Positions 24,525 through 33,287 of a stretch of DNA of 37,710 bases are shown here, piece after piece. Origin of the DNA: Rikenellaceae bacterium (GTDB lineage Bacteria > Bacteroidota > Bacteroidia > Bacteroidales > Rikenellaceae); NCBI GenBank assembly GCA_031256675.1, contig JAIRQC010000028.1:1-37710 (forward strand). Direction: 5' to 3'. Each line of letters begins with the position of its first letter. Position 1 is the stretch's first letter. The notes under the pieces are model-generated. The model had not been told where the DNA came from. It did not search any database and was given only the letters and a program-made list of their open reading frames with translations. The translations under genes and the position numbers were made by a program.

Positions 24525-25505
24525 ATGGCGTCATTGCAACAGATACGGAGGGTCGTCGGGGCGGATTACGCGGCGTATGAACGTTTTTTGAGGCGTTCGC
24601 TTCGCAGCGGGAGCGACTATCTCGACGTGATCCTCGATTATATTTTCGAGCGGCGCGGCAAGGGGCTCAGGCCGCTGCTCGCGCTGCTCTCGGCGGCCCT
24701 GAACCGCGACGGGGGGCAGGCCGGGGAGGGCGTTTTTACGGGTGCGATGATCGTGGAGATGATCCACACGGCCTCGCTGGTGCACGACGACGTGGTTGAC
24801 GAGGCATATATCCGCCACGGGGCCCCGTCGGTCAATGCGCTGTGGCGATCGCATAACGCGGTGATAGCCGGCGACTTCATCCTCGCCCGCGGGTTCTCGA
24901 TCGGCCTCGGCGGCGGCCATTACCGGCTGCTGACGCACATCGCCGGATGCCTCGACGCACTGTGCGAGGGGGAGATCGAGCAGGGCCGCCGGAGCGACTC
25001 GCTGAGCATGACGCGCGAGCAGTATTTCGACATTATATACAAGAAAACAGCCTCGCTGATAAGTGTTTGCTGCACCTCTGGCGCGCTCTCGGAGGGCGCG
25101 CCAGAGAGCGCGATGACGGCGATGAAGCTCTACGGCGACAACCTCGGCCTCGCGTTCCAGATCAGGGACGACATCCTCGACTACACCGGCTCCATGACTG
25201 GTAAACCGCGCTGTCAGGATCTGCGCGAGCGGAAGATCACCCTGCCGCTGCTCGCACTGCTCGAGAAGAGTTCAGCCGCACACCGTCGCGAGTTGGTCGG
25301 GCTGCTGGCACAGGCGCGCACGCGGCCGCAGAATGTCGAGAAGCTGCACGGGATCGTACTGGCCGAGGGCGGCGTCGAACTGGCCGCACAAACGATGAAT
25401 TCGCACATCGACAACGCTATTACCGCGCTCGACCGCTATCCCGATTCTCCTTACAAACAGGCGCTTGTGGATATAGCCCGCTTCGTGGCCGAGCGAAACG
25501 AGTAG
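24525..25505 (+). CDS. Polyprenyl (octaprenyl-type) diphosphate synthase
   Basis: A 326-residue trans-isoprenyl diphosphate synthase. GKGLRPLLALL is the GKxxRP box that binds IPP; EMIHTASLVHDDVVDEAYIR holds the first aspartate-rich motif DDxxD with the following Arg; FQIRDDILDYTGS holds the second DDxxD. These enzymes make the C35-C50 side chain of menaquinone. The product length cannot be set from the sequence, but residues before the first DDxxD are small (Ala-Ser), consistent with a long chain. The ATG is placed by the promoter and family N-terminus although the frame is open upstream to 24300. It converges on waaA with 12 bases between. Confidence 0.9.
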   Translation: MASLQQIRRVVGADYAAYERFLRRSLRSGSDYLDVILDYIFERRGKGLRPLLALLSAALNRDGGQAGEGVFTGAMIVEMIHTASLVHDDVVDEAYIRHGAPSVNALWRSHNAVIAGDFILARGFSIGLGGGHYRLLTHIAGCLDALCEGEIEQGRRSDSLSMTREQYFDIIYKKTASLISVCCTSGALSEGAPESAMTAMKLYGDNLGLAFQIRDDILDYTGSMTGKPRCQDLRERKITLPLLALLEKSSAAHRRELVGLLAQARTRPQNVEKLHGIVLAEGGVELAAQTMNSHIDNAITALDRYPDSPYKQALVDIARFVAERNE

Positions 25506-25517
25506 TGCGCGGCGCGA

Positions 25518-26753
25518 TCATTTTCCACCGAAGATACTGTTGATTATCAGGTCGGCGGCCCCCCTGTTGGAGGCTACGTAGTCGGCTGCCGCGCGACAGT
25601 CGGCCCCGTAGCGGAGGGGCTCGGCAATGTAGCCGCCTATCCATGCTTCGAGTTCCTGCGCCGTGGCGACGCTGCGGGCGCAGCCGAGGTCGACCATTTC
25701 GCGCGCCTCCATGAACCTCCGGTAGTTAGGGCCGAAAGCAACGGGGCGGCCAAAGACGGCGGCTTCGAGAGTGTTGTGGATGCCCGCGCCGAACCCTCCG
25801 CCGATGTAAGTCAGCCAGCCATAGCGATACAGCGACGATAGCAGCCCTATCGTATCGACCACCAGCACGCGGGCGGCGGCCAGGTCGGCCCTCTCGTCCG
25901 AGTAACGCACGGCGTTCAATCCCTTTTCGTCCAGCAACGCCATCAGCCTGTCGATGCGGGCGGGCTCCGTTTCGTGCGGCACGATAACCAGCTTCAGGTC
26001 ATCGAATTGCGCGGCGGCCTCCATCAGCGTCGCTTCGTCGGGCGGCCAAGTGCTGCCGGCGACCAGCAACCGGCCGTCGCCGCCAAACCGCTCCACCGTC
26101 CCGTTGCCGCGGGCGGCGGCGGCGATGGCGGCCACGCGGTCGAAACGGGTGTCGCCCGCCTCGACCGCACTGTTAACGCCCAACTCTGCAAGCAGTTGCA
26201 GCGACAGGCCATGCTGTGCAAAAATGGTTTCGTATGTGGCCAGCGCGCGGCGGTATGCCCCTCCGTACCAGCGAAAAAATACCGAATCGCGCCGGAAAAT
26301 GGCCGAGACAAGAAATGTGCGGCAGCCGATGCGTCGCAGTCCCCGCAAGTAATTGAGCCAGAACTCATACTTGACAAATATCGCCACCTCGGGCCGCACT
26401 GTCCGCAAAAACCGACGGACATTAGCAGGGGCGTCGGCAGGCAGATAAAAAACATGGTCGGCCCCCTTGTAATCCTTGCGCACCTCATAGCCCGACGGCG
26501 AGAAAAAGGTCAGAAGCAGCTTATATTCAGGATGTTGAGCTTTGATAGCCTCGATCAGTGGGCGGCCCTGCTCAAACTCGCCCAACGATGCGGCATGTAC
26601 CCACACAACACGCTCATTATCAGCAAAAGCCTCGCGCAATCGCCGAAAAATACGACGTCGTCCCCTCACCCACAGCCGCGCCTTGCGACTGAATGGCAAG
26701 GCGGCGCGTATCGCCATGACATACAGGAAGATCAGCAGGTTATAGGCGAACAT
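25518..26753 (-). CDS. waaA: 3-deoxy-D-manno-octulosonic acid (Kdo) transferase
   Basis: A 411-residue GT-B glycosyltransferase (GT30) that transfers Kdo from CMP-Kdo to lipid IVA at the inner face of the cytoplasmic membrane. The N-terminal hydrophobic anchor is MFAYNLLIFLYVMAIRAAL. VWVHAASLGEFEQGRPLIEA contains the catalytic Glu, VRPEVAIFVKYEFWLNYL follows, then LLVAGSTWPPDE, LKLVIVPHETEP and TYIGGGFGAGIHNTLEAAVF (CMP-Kdo binding). Length is normal for Bacteroidetes. It starts 2 bases after the crp-like gene ends, so both are likely one transcript. Confidence 0.93.
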   Translation of the reverse strand: MFAYNLLIFLYVMAIRAALPFSRKARLWVRGRRRIFRRLREAFADNERVVWVHAASLGEFEQGRPLIEAIKAQHPEYKLLLTFFSPSGYEVRKDYKGADHVFYLPADAPANVRRFLRTVRPEVAIFVKYEFWLNYLRGLRRIGCRTFLVSAIFRRDSVFFRWYGGAYRRALATYETIFAQHGLSLQLLAELGVNSAVEAGDTRFDRVAAIAAAARGNGTVERFGGDGRLLVAGSTWPPDEATLMEAAAQFDDLKLVIVPHETEPARIDRLMALLDEKGLNAVRYSDERADLAAARVLVVDTIGLLSSLYRYGWLTYIGGGFGAGIHNTLEAAVFGRPVAFGPNYRRFMEAREMVDLGCARSVATAQELEAWIGGYIAEPLRYGADCRAAADYVASNRGAADLIINSIFGGK

Positions 26754-26755
26754 AC

Positions 26756-27427
26756 CTATTTGAGTATGGCTTCGAGCGCAGCCCGGTTGAGGATAGCTAT
26801 CTGGTCGCCTTCGATGGCGATGATCTTTTTGCGCACCAGCACGTCGAAAACCGTCCTGACCGCCTGATGCGTAGCTCCGAAGACCTCGGCGACATGCGCG
26901 ATGTCGGGCATGGGCGTCAGGTCGCGCCCGCTCTCCGTTAGGAACGAGGCAACTTTCTGGCGCAGGGACTGGAACGACAGAAAATATATGCGTTTCGACC
27001 AGACGTTGGCCCTGTCCGAAAGTATGTCGATGAAGTTCGAAAGCACGAGCATGTGTTGCTGCATCAACTCGAAAATAAATCCGCGGTGGAGCGTGATGAT
27101 CGTCACGTCGCTCTCGGCCACAACGTCCACCGGCAGACGGTTGTAGCCTCCGAACAGAAATGCCGGAGCGATAAGTTGCGGGCTTTCAAGCGATTCTAGC
27201 CTCGCAACCTTGCCCGACGGCTCGGTCGTCTCGCCGCGCGCGCTGCCGGCAAGGATGATCATCAGGCCTGAATAGGTGGTCTCGCGGCGGGCTATCACAT
27301 CGCCCGTATTATATTGAGATACAATGTAATTGCCCTTGTCGGCAAGTATCTCGTCGATCTGCTCGCGCCCCATGCCGCGAAACAGCGGGCAGGCGGTCAA
27401 AATTTCACTGATATTTCCGGTTTTCAT
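26756..27427 (-). CDS. Crp/Fnr-family transcriptional regulator
   Basis: A 223-residue protein. Residues ~10-125 are a cyclic-nucleotide-binding-like beta-roll (FRGMGREQIDEILADKGNYI, YNTGDVIARRETTYSGLMII). A long C-helix follows, then a winged HTH (VASFLTESGRDLTPMPDIAHVAEVFGATHQAVRTVFDVLV). The canonical cAMP phosphate-binding RxE/RS motif and Fe-S cysteines are not evident, so the effector is unknown. The ATG at 27427 is chosen; a TTTG-N20-TAATTTTA promoter (27445-27476 on the minus strand) precedes it, ruling out the longer frame to 27532. It probably co-regulates waaA, which follows at once. Confidence 0.88.
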   Translation of the reverse strand: MKTGNISEILTACPLFRGMGREQIDEILADKGNYIVSQYNTGDVIARRETTYSGLMIILAGSARGETTEPSGKVARLESLESPQLIAPAFLFGGYNRLPVDVVAESDVTIITLHRGFIFELMQQHMLVLSNFIDILSDRANVWSKRIYFLSFQSLRQKVASFLTESGRDLTPMPDIAHVAEVFGATHQAVRTVFDVLVRKKIIAIEGDQIAILNRAALEAILK

Positions 27428-27508
27428 CGTTCGGTAGTTTGTCGGCTTAAAATTACGAAATCTTCGGCATAAAAACAAATCTGCCGTAATTTGTGAATCA
27501 AAAAATAT

Positions 27509-27516
27509 TATATTTG
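27509..27516 (+). promoter_or_regulatory. -7 box for the fucosyltransferase-like gene
   Basis: TATATTTG matches TAnnTTTG and lies 47 bases before the ATG at 27563. A TTTG at 27490-27493 is nearer than the usual 19-23-base spacing. The region is divergent from the crp-like promoter. Confidence 0.5.
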
Positions 27517-27562
27517 TACAACTTCGCATCACGCACGATAATCATCAAATATCGAGTTATTT

Positions 27563-28420
27563 ATGGAAATATTCAATTTTACGGGGAGGCCCGACGGGAT
27601 AGGAAACAGGCTCGAAGAGGTTATTATTCTTGAAGTTATCGGCAATAAACATAATACGGCCATTAACTATGTTTGGCAAAACAGGCACGTATCACGCAGT
27701 TATCCGATTCTCTTATCCTCGAAAAATGTCAATATCGTACAGCATTGCGACAACAACGCTCCGTTCTGTAAATTATCTGACTTTTCGTGTTCCTTTTCGC
27801 AGGAAGAACTTCTCAGCGCGGCGAAATCCATTCGACCGACCTTCGGCGTCTCTTTTGCCCGATCGGTAAAACCGACAGGAATCCATATTCGAGGAACGGA
27901 CAGGATCGGCAGAGACCATCCTCACTTCATGAAGGATGCAACCGAATTTAACCGCTTTCTCTCAAAAACCATCGAATTGCTCAATACGAACAAGCCCCCG
28001 TATGTTTTTATCTGCGCCGACGACGAGAAGGTAAAAAGCGAATTCACGAAATATCTCGATCAAACGATAACCATCGTAGAACCCGTTTGCGAAGAGGGCG
28101 TTCCGGCGGAATACAAAGACTTTTTCGCACTGACCTTATGCAGCGAGATTTATATGTGTTCAAAGTTTTCCACCTATTCTATTGTCGCATCCCTGATAGG
28201 AAACATTCCACTGGTCACCTTTTATTATGACAAAGCGGTTTCGGAGAGATACAAGGCATTGTTCCGTTATGAGCCGAACATTGAAAAGACGAAACCAGTC
28301 AATATTGTCAGCCGTAATTATCACATAATTAAAAAGATAAAATCGAAGCTAAAAGAGTTTCATGCCCGATTCGCCAACTGCTCTGCATGGATTGCCCTGC
28401 GTGCTCCCCGCCCTCAATGA
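27563..28420 (+). CDS. Putative glycosyltransferase, fucosyltransferase-like fold
   Basis: A 285-residue protein, clearly more AT-rich than its neighbours. The N-terminus MEIFNFTGRPDGIGNRLEEV has the Gly-x-Gly-Asn-Arg pattern, and TGIHIRGTDRIGRDH has the HxRxxD motif of GDP-fucose-dependent alpha-1,2/1,6- and O-fucosyltransferases. YVFICADDEKVKSEF and EIYMCSKFSTYSIVASLIG fit the nucleotide-sugar half. The family is inferred from these motifs only; donor and acceptor are unknown. The last ~20 residues (FANCSAWIALRAPRPQ) read into repeat-like GC-rich DNA, so the original C-terminus may have been altered. It stands alone between the crp-like gene and yraN and may be acquired. Confidence 0.6.
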   Translation: MEIFNFTGRPDGIGNRLEEVIILEVIGNKHNTAINYVWQNRHVSRSYPILLSSKNVNIVQHCDNNAPFCKLSDFSCSFSQEELLSAAKSIRPTFGVSFARSVKPTGIHIRGTDRIGRDHPHFMKDATEFNRFLSKTIELLNTNKPPYVFICADDEKVKSEFTKYLDQTITIVEPVCEEGVPAEYKDFFALTLCSEIYMCSKFSTYSIVASLIGNIPLVTFYYDKAVSERYKALFRYEPNIEKTKPVNIVSRNYHIIKKIKSKLKEFHARFANCSAWIALRAPRPQ

Positions 28421-28584
28421 AGAGGCCGGCAGGATTGCTTCGCTGCCACACAGCCCGCGACGACGACCCTCGCAGGATTGCTTCGCAGGCTCGCCGACCC
28501 TCCGCCGACGACCCGCGCGCTCTTGCAACAACGACCGCACGTTCTCTTGAGGCAACAACCTCCCGTTCTCTTGCGGCGACGACT
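28421..28584. repeat. Repeat-rich intergenic segment with GGATTGCTTCG cores
   Basis: GGATTGCTTCG occurs at 28432-28442 and 28475-28485, the first inside a GGCAG...CTGCC hairpin. A short tandem motif GTTCTCTTG(A/C)GGC(A/G)AC(A/G)AC repeats at about 28531-28550 and 28562-28582. The core is shared with the palindromic element at 13847. No gene is seen. Confidence 0.55.
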
Positions 28585-28950
28585 TTACCACCCGCACTGC
28601 ATTGCTCCAGGTATATACCTGACGCGGTTTTCGCATCCGAAACGGTCTACGGCGACAAGGTCGAACTGCAACTCGTTGTCCAGCGCGAAACATTCCAGAT
28701 AGGCCTCGGCGGCGCGGCGCAGTGCACGAAATTTGGCGGGAGTGATGCTCTCTTCGGGATTGACGGGCGCGCCCAACTCGCGGTAACGCACCTCGACGAA
28801 GTGGATCACCCCACCCCGCTCGGCCACAATGTCGAGTTCGTAACGTCCTGCCCGCCAGTTGGTATGTCTTATGGTAAAGCCCTGCCGCACAAGGTATTCC
28901 GCGGCCAAATCCTCGCCCATACGACCAGTTGCGGCCCTATCCATCAACAT
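28585..28950 (-). CDS. yraN: YraN/UPF0102 family endonuclease-like protein
   Basis: A 121-residue protein of the UPF0102 family, which has a restriction-endonuclease-like fold. GRMGEDLAAEYLVRQGFTI (9-27) precedes TNWRAGRYELDIVAE with the conserved Glu-x-Asp and IHFVEVRYRE, where the family's usual EVK is EVR. RALRRAAEAYLE follows. A role in DNA recombination or repair is suggested but unproven. The start overlaps the stop of the small exported protein by 7 bases, and it is the last gene of the atp cluster transcript. Confidence 0.9.
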   Translation of the reverse strand: MLMDRAATGRMGEDLAAEYLVRQGFTIRHTNWRAGRYELDIVAERGGVIHFVEVRYRELGAPVNPEESITPAKFRALRRAAEAYLECFALDNELQFDLVAVDRFGCENRVRYIPGAMQCGW

Positions 28951-29210
28951 TTTGCCTTACTGCGTGCCTCTGCGACCTTCTCCTCTGTGGCGGGATTGAT
29001 CACCCCCACCCCCTGTTCGATCGCAATGCCGAACAGCGCGTAGTTCGTAACCATCGCCCTGACCTGGTACAGCGCGCCCGCCGTCGTCTCCATCTCCACC
29101 GGCACATCGTGCGGGCACAGCGCCGGAGTGAAGGCCGGCATCGTCAGGTCTTGCGCGCCGAGCCCCTGCACGGCAAATAACGGCACGGCAAACATGCAAA
29201 TTCCGTTCAT
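28944..29210 (-). CDS. Small putative exported protein after atpG
   Basis: An 88-residue frame starting 12 bases after the atpG stop. The N-terminus MNGICMFAVPLFAVQGLGAQ looks like a weak signal peptide with AQ at the cut. The remainder contains VEMETTAGALYQVRAMVTNY and VINPATEEKVAEARSKAKC. No family is recognised. The tight spacing on both sides (atpG, yraN) makes translation likely. Confidence 0.5.
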   Translation of the reverse strand: MNGICMFAVPLFAVQGLGAQDLTMPAFTPALCPHDVPVEMETTAGALYQVRAMVTNYALFGIAIEQGVGVINPATEEKVAEARSKAKC

Positions 29211-29222
29211 GGTATTCAGGGT

Positions 29223-30080
29223 TTATCGTTGCCCTGAGAAGATGTCGAGCAGCTGGCTGGTGATGGCCATCTGGCGCGACTTGTTGTATGTCAGCCTCAA
29301 CTCGCCGAGGAGTTTGTCGGCGTTGTCGCCCGCTATCTGCATCGCCACCACGCGGGCGGCATGTTCGGCGACGGACGAATCGGCCAGCCTGGTGTAGAGC
29401 CGCTGGTCCAGTGCATGGTCTGTCAGGCGATCATATAGCGTGGCGCGGTCGGGTTCGACAATGAAGTCGCGCTGCCGCCCGCCGGAGCGTCCGGATAAAG
29501 GGCTCACCGGCAACACCGTTTCGACCACCACCTCCTGCACGGCCATGCTGCGCATGTGCTGCGAGACCGTGATCACGCGGTCGACCTCCCCTGCGAGGAA
29601 CATCCCCTTCAAACGCCCCATCAGCGCGGCGGCGGAGGCGAAATCGGGCTTGTCAATCAACTGACGATACTCGCCCCGAGCTTCGTAGCCCATTCGCCGC
29701 ACCGCATCGGCCACCTTGTTGCCGACAGGGAACAGCAGGATATTTTCACTGCCGAGCTGCGCTTCATAATTCTCGACCTGCGTTTTCAACTCCTTGATAA
29801 CGTTGGCATTGAAAGCCCCGCACAGCGACGAGTTGGAGGATATGGCCACAATGGCGACCCTTGCCGTGCGGCGCAGCTCGCCGAACGGGCCGACCACGGC
29901 GTCTTCCGACAGCAGGTCGTCAAGCATCGCGGCCAGCGCGCGGTCGTACTGCAACACCGCCTGGAGCCGCCGCTGCGCCTTGTGCAGTTTCGACGAACTG
30001 ACCATGCGCATGGCGTTGGTGATCTTGCGCGTCGAGTCGATCGACTTGATCCTCTCCTTTATCTCCTTTAACGAAGCCAT
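29223..30080 (-). CDS. atpG: ATP synthase F1 subunit gamma
   Basis: A 285-residue central-stalk subunit. The N-terminal helix ASLKEIKERIKSIDSTRKIT with AMRMVSSSKLHKAQ and the C-terminal helix LRLTYNKSRQMAITSQLLDI form the coiled-coil rotor. VAIVAISSNSSLCGAFNANV is the conserved Rossmann-like core. Residues 196-206 (LSGRSGGRQRD) form a basic loop. It starts 13 bases after atpA. Confidence 0.97.
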   Translation of the reverse strand: MASLKEIKERIKSIDSTRKITNAMRMVSSSKLHKAQRRLQAVLQYDRALAAMLDDLLSEDAVVGPFGELRRTARVAIVAISSNSSLCGAFNANVIKELKTQVENYEAQLGSENILLFPVGNKVADAVRRMGYEARGEYRQLIDKPDFASAAALMGRLKGMFLAGEVDRVITVSQHMRSMAVQEVVVETVLPVSPLSGRSGGRQRDFIVEPDRATLYDRLTDHALDQRLYTRLADSSVAEHAARVVAMQIAGDNADKLLGELRLTYNKSRQMAITSQLLDIFSGQR

Positions 30081-30093
30081 TCCAAGATTCCCT

Positions 30094-31671
30094 CTAAACT
30101 ATCTTTGCCACATCGGCGGCCACCGTCTCTATCGTGCCGGTTATCGTTTTGTCGATCTCGCCGCGTCCGAGCGCATCGAGCACATCGCGGTGTTTGTGCT
30201 CCATTTCGCGCAGGAACTCCGTCTCGAAAGCGTGTATCTTTTCCAGCGGCACGTCCTGCAACAGACCGTTGGTGGCGCAGTAGAGCACCGCTATCTGGTG
30301 TTCGACGGCCATCGTGCGGTGCAGCGGCTGGACGAGCAACCGGCTGATACGCCGCCCCTTGTCGAGCACCGAAGCCGTGACGCTGTCCATATCGCTGCTG
30401 AATTTCGAGAAACTTTCCAGTTCGCGGTACTGCGCCAGGTCGAGTTTGAGCGTTCCTGCCACCTTTTTCATCGACTTGATCTGGGCGTTACCCCCCACGC
30501 GCGACACCGAAACGCCGACGTTGATGGCCGGACGGTTGCCCTGATTGAACAGCGCCGTGTCGAGGAAGACCTGTCCGTCGGTGATCGAGATGACGTTGGT
30601 CGGGATGTAGGCCGAGATGTCGCCCGCCTGCGTCTCAATGATCGGCAGCGCGGTGAGCGAGCCGCCACCCTTGACGCGCCCATGCAGCGATTCGGGCAAG
30701 TCGTTCATGTTGCGGGCCACATCCTCGCGACCGATAATCTTGGCCGCCCGCTCCAAAAGGCGCGAATGAAGGTAGAATACGTCGCCCGGATAGGCCTCGC
30801 GTCCTGCCGGACGGCGCAACAGCAGCGACACCTCGCGGTAGGCCACCGCCTGCTTCGACAGGTCGTCGTAAACCACCAGGGCGTGGCGTCCCGTGTCGCG
30901 GAAGTACTCCCCAATGGCCGCTCCCGCGAAGGGAGCGAAATATTGCAGCGCCGCAGGGTCGGAGGCCATCGCCGAGAGCACGACAGTGTACCTCATCGCC
31001 CCGCTCTCGCGCAGCGTGTTGACGATACTGGCCACCGTCGACCCCTTCTGGCCAATGGCGACATAGATGCAGTAGACCGGATTGCCGGCCTCGTAGTTGG
31101 ATTTCTGGTTGATGATAGTGTCGATGGCGATGGCGGTCTTGCCCGTCTGCCGGTCGCCGATGATAAGTTCGCGCTGTCCGCGGCCTATGGGGATCATGGC
31201 GTCGATGGCTTTGAGCCCCGTTTGCAGCGGCTCGTTCACCGGCTGGCGGAAGATCACCCCCGGAGCGCGCCGTTCGAGCGGCATGCGCAGTTTTTCGCCG
31301 CCAATCGGCCCCATGCCGTCGATAGCCTCGCCCAGCGGGTCGATCACGCGCCCGATCATCTCCTCTCTCACATCCACCGAGGCGATGCGTCCGGTGCGCT
31401 TCACAACGTCGCCCTCGTGAATGGCGTCGGACTTGCTCAGCAGTATAGCCCCGACATGATCCTCTTCGAGGTTCATCACCACGGCGCGCGTGCCGTTCTC
31501 GAACTCCAGCAGTTCGTTGCTGAAAGCGTTCGACAGGCCGTAGATGCGCACCACGTCGTCGCTCACCGTGAGTACCGTCCCCACCTCCTCGAAACGCACC
31601 GAAGCGTCTATCTCTTCGAGCTGCATCCGCAGTATCTCGGAGGTCTCGCTCGGTTTAATCTTCTCTGCCAT
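30094..31671 (-). CDS. atpA: ATP synthase F1 subunit alpha
   Basis: A 525-residue non-catalytic nucleotide-binding subunit. The P-loop is [25 protein letters not shown] follows, [20 protein letters not shown] holds the Walker B/Arg region, and [19 protein letters not shown] contains the arginine finger (VSRVG). Length is typical. A 287-base structured gap separates it from atpH, although these genes are usually adjacent. Confidence 0.98.
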   Translation of the reverse strand: MAEKIKPSETSEILRMQLEEIDASVRFEEVGTVLTVSDDVVRIYGLSNAFSNELLEFENGTRAVVMNLEEDHVGAILLSKSDAIHEGDVVKRTGRIASVDVREEMIGRVIDPLGEAIDGMGPIGGEKLRMPLERRAPGVIFRQPVNEPLQTGLKAIDAMIPIGRGQRELIIGDRQTGKTAIAIDTIINQKSNYEAGNPVYCIYVAIGQKGSTVASIVNTLRESGAMRYTVVLSAMASDPAALQYFAPFAGAAIGEYFRDTGRHALVVYDDLSKQAVAYREVSLLLRRPAGREAYPGDVFYLHSRLLERAAKIIGREDVARNMNDLPESLHGRVKGGGSLTALPIIETQAGDISAYIPTNVISITDGQVFLDTALFNQGNRPAINVGVSVSRVGGNAQIKSMKKVAGTLKLDLAQYRELESFSKFSSDMDSVTASVLDKGRRISRLLVQPLHRTMAVEHQIAVLYCATNGLLQDVPLEKIHAFETEFLREMEHKHRDVLDALGRGEIDKTITGTIETVAADVAKIV

Positions 31672-31958
31672 ACATTTTTATTATTGATGCGAATTAAGGG
31701 TTGATATATTCGTGCCGGTTGTAAGACGGTCTCCTGCGGCCTGCGGCCCGCTGCCGGCGGAGGCTGCGGGCCGCAGGCAGTGTTGACAGCAGCCTTGCGT
31801 CCGGGGCGGCATTTCGGCTTGCATGCCCCTGCAAGTCGGCCGGCAGGCCCCCTGAAAGGCCGAAATGCGCTGCCAATGCGTCACGGCATATTATCTCGGC
31901 ATGTTATTCATCTCTGCATGTAGCCACAGCATGCGGTCACCAATTTTCAACCCTCAAA
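31672..31958. other. Structured GC-rich intergenic element between atpH and atpA
   Basis: There is no gene. A perfect 13-bp stem GCCTGCGGCCCGC (31739-31751) pairs with GCGGGCCGCAGGC (31766-31778). A second structure has an outer stem GCATTTCGGC (31809-31818) with GCCGAAATGC (31859-31868) enclosing a TTGCA/TGCAA hairpin (31819-31834) and a GGCC/GGCC hairpin. Transcribed as part of the atp mRNA it would be highly folded. Part of it (GGCCCGCTGCCGGCGGAGG) resembles a block at 35141. Confidence 0.6.
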
Positions 31959-32501
31959 TTATGTTGTCCTGTTGCGTTCGCCGAAGCCGCGGGCCACCCG
32001 TCGAAGTTGCGTGGCGAGGCTTGCGTCGAGACGCCACGTGTCAAATTCGAGGATGAATCCCCCGCCTATCGCGCTGTCCACCGTCAGGTCGAACTCCACC
32101 GTCCGCACCCACTCCTCGCGTTTAACCAGAGGCACAAGTCGCTCTTTTATATCAGCATCGCTCTCGCGGGCCACGGTCAGTCGGGCCAGCATAACGCCGT
32201 AATGGGCCCGAAAAATCCGCAGGTAGTGGTGGGCTATGGCGCGGAAATACCCCTCGCGCCGGTTGCGCATCACCAGTTTGGCGAACTGCCGGAACGCGCA
32301 CTCGCCCTTCGCTCCCGAAGCCTCGCACACCAGCGATAACTTCACGCCCCGTCCCAGGACAGGGCTGTCGAGGCTCGACGAAAAGTTCTCCACCGCGGCA
32401 TAGCAACCCAGCAGGCAGGTCATATTTTCATATATCTCCCTGTCGGCCCCCTGTGCGCGCGCGAACTCGAAGAGCGCCCTCGCATAGCGTTGGGCTATCA
32501 T
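31959..32501 (-). CDS. atpH: ATP synthase F1 subunit delta
   Basis: A 180-residue OSCP-type stator subunit joining F1 to subunit b. The N-terminus MIAQRYARALFEFARAQGAD is the conserved YA-x-ALF-x-A helix. FAKLVMRNRREGYFRAIAHH and the C-terminal SAIGGGFILEFDTWRLDASL (family GG-x-x-x-x-x-x-x-x-x-D-x-S pattern) fit. The start overlaps atpF by 4 bases. Confidence 0.95.
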   Translation of the reverse strand: MIAQRYARALFEFARAQGADREIYENMTCLLGCYAAVENFSSSLDSPVLGRGVKLSLVCEASGAKGECAFRQFAKLVMRNRREGYFRAIAHHYLRIFRAHYGVMLARLTVARESDADIKERLVPLVKREEWVRTVEFDLTVDSAIGGGFILEFDTWRLDASLATQLRRVARGFGERNRTT

Positions 32502-33007
32502 ACGGGCCTCTCCTTTTCTGAGGCCTCAGCCTCGGCGATCATCCGTTCGACGAACGGACGGTCCATACCCTTATCCAGCTCCGAGCGCAGTATCTTCTCG
32601 GCCACGGTCACCGACAGCGCGGCCACCTCGGAGCGTATCTCCTTGATAACCCGCTCCTTTTCCGCACGTATCTGCGCGCGCGCATCTTCCAGTTCGCGCG
32701 CCCCCTCGGCGGCGGCCTTTTCCCGCGCCTCGCGGACTATCTCCTCCGCCGCGCGGTTGGCCTCGTAGAGTATCTGCGACTGGTCTCTGCGCGCGGCCCT
32801 CATAACCTCCTCGCTCTCGACGGCCAGCGCTTCCAGCCTGCGGTCGACCTCCTCGGCATGGCGCAACGACTCCTCGATACGCTCGTTACGCCTCCTGAGC
32901 GACGAGGTAATGAACGGAAAAGCCCACTTGCCAAGCGCGCCGAGGACAATGGCGAAGATCACCGCCATCCAGAACAGCAGCCCTATGTCAGGCGTAAGCA
33001 ACGACAT
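32498..33007 (-). CDS. atpF: ATP synthase F0 subunit b
   Basis: A 169-residue peripheral-stalk subunit. One N-terminal TM (GLLFWMAVIFAIVLGALGKW) is followed by a long, highly charged helix with heptad character (IEESLRHAEEVDRRLEALAV onward) that dimerises and reaches F1. Its end overlaps the atpH start by 4 bases. Confidence 0.96.
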   Translation of the reverse strand: MSLLTPDIGLLFWMAVIFAIVLGALGKWAFPFITSSLRRRNERIEESLRHAEEVDRRLEALAVESEEVMRAARRDQSQILYEANRAAEEIVREAREKAAAEGARELEDARAQIRAEKERVIKEIRSEVAALSVTVAEKILRSELDKGMDRPFVERMIAEAEASEKERPV

Positions 33008-33017
33008 GACCTCTCGC

Positions 33018-33266
<249 letters not shown>

Positions 33267-33287
33267 TTATTGTTTAGTTAATATTTC

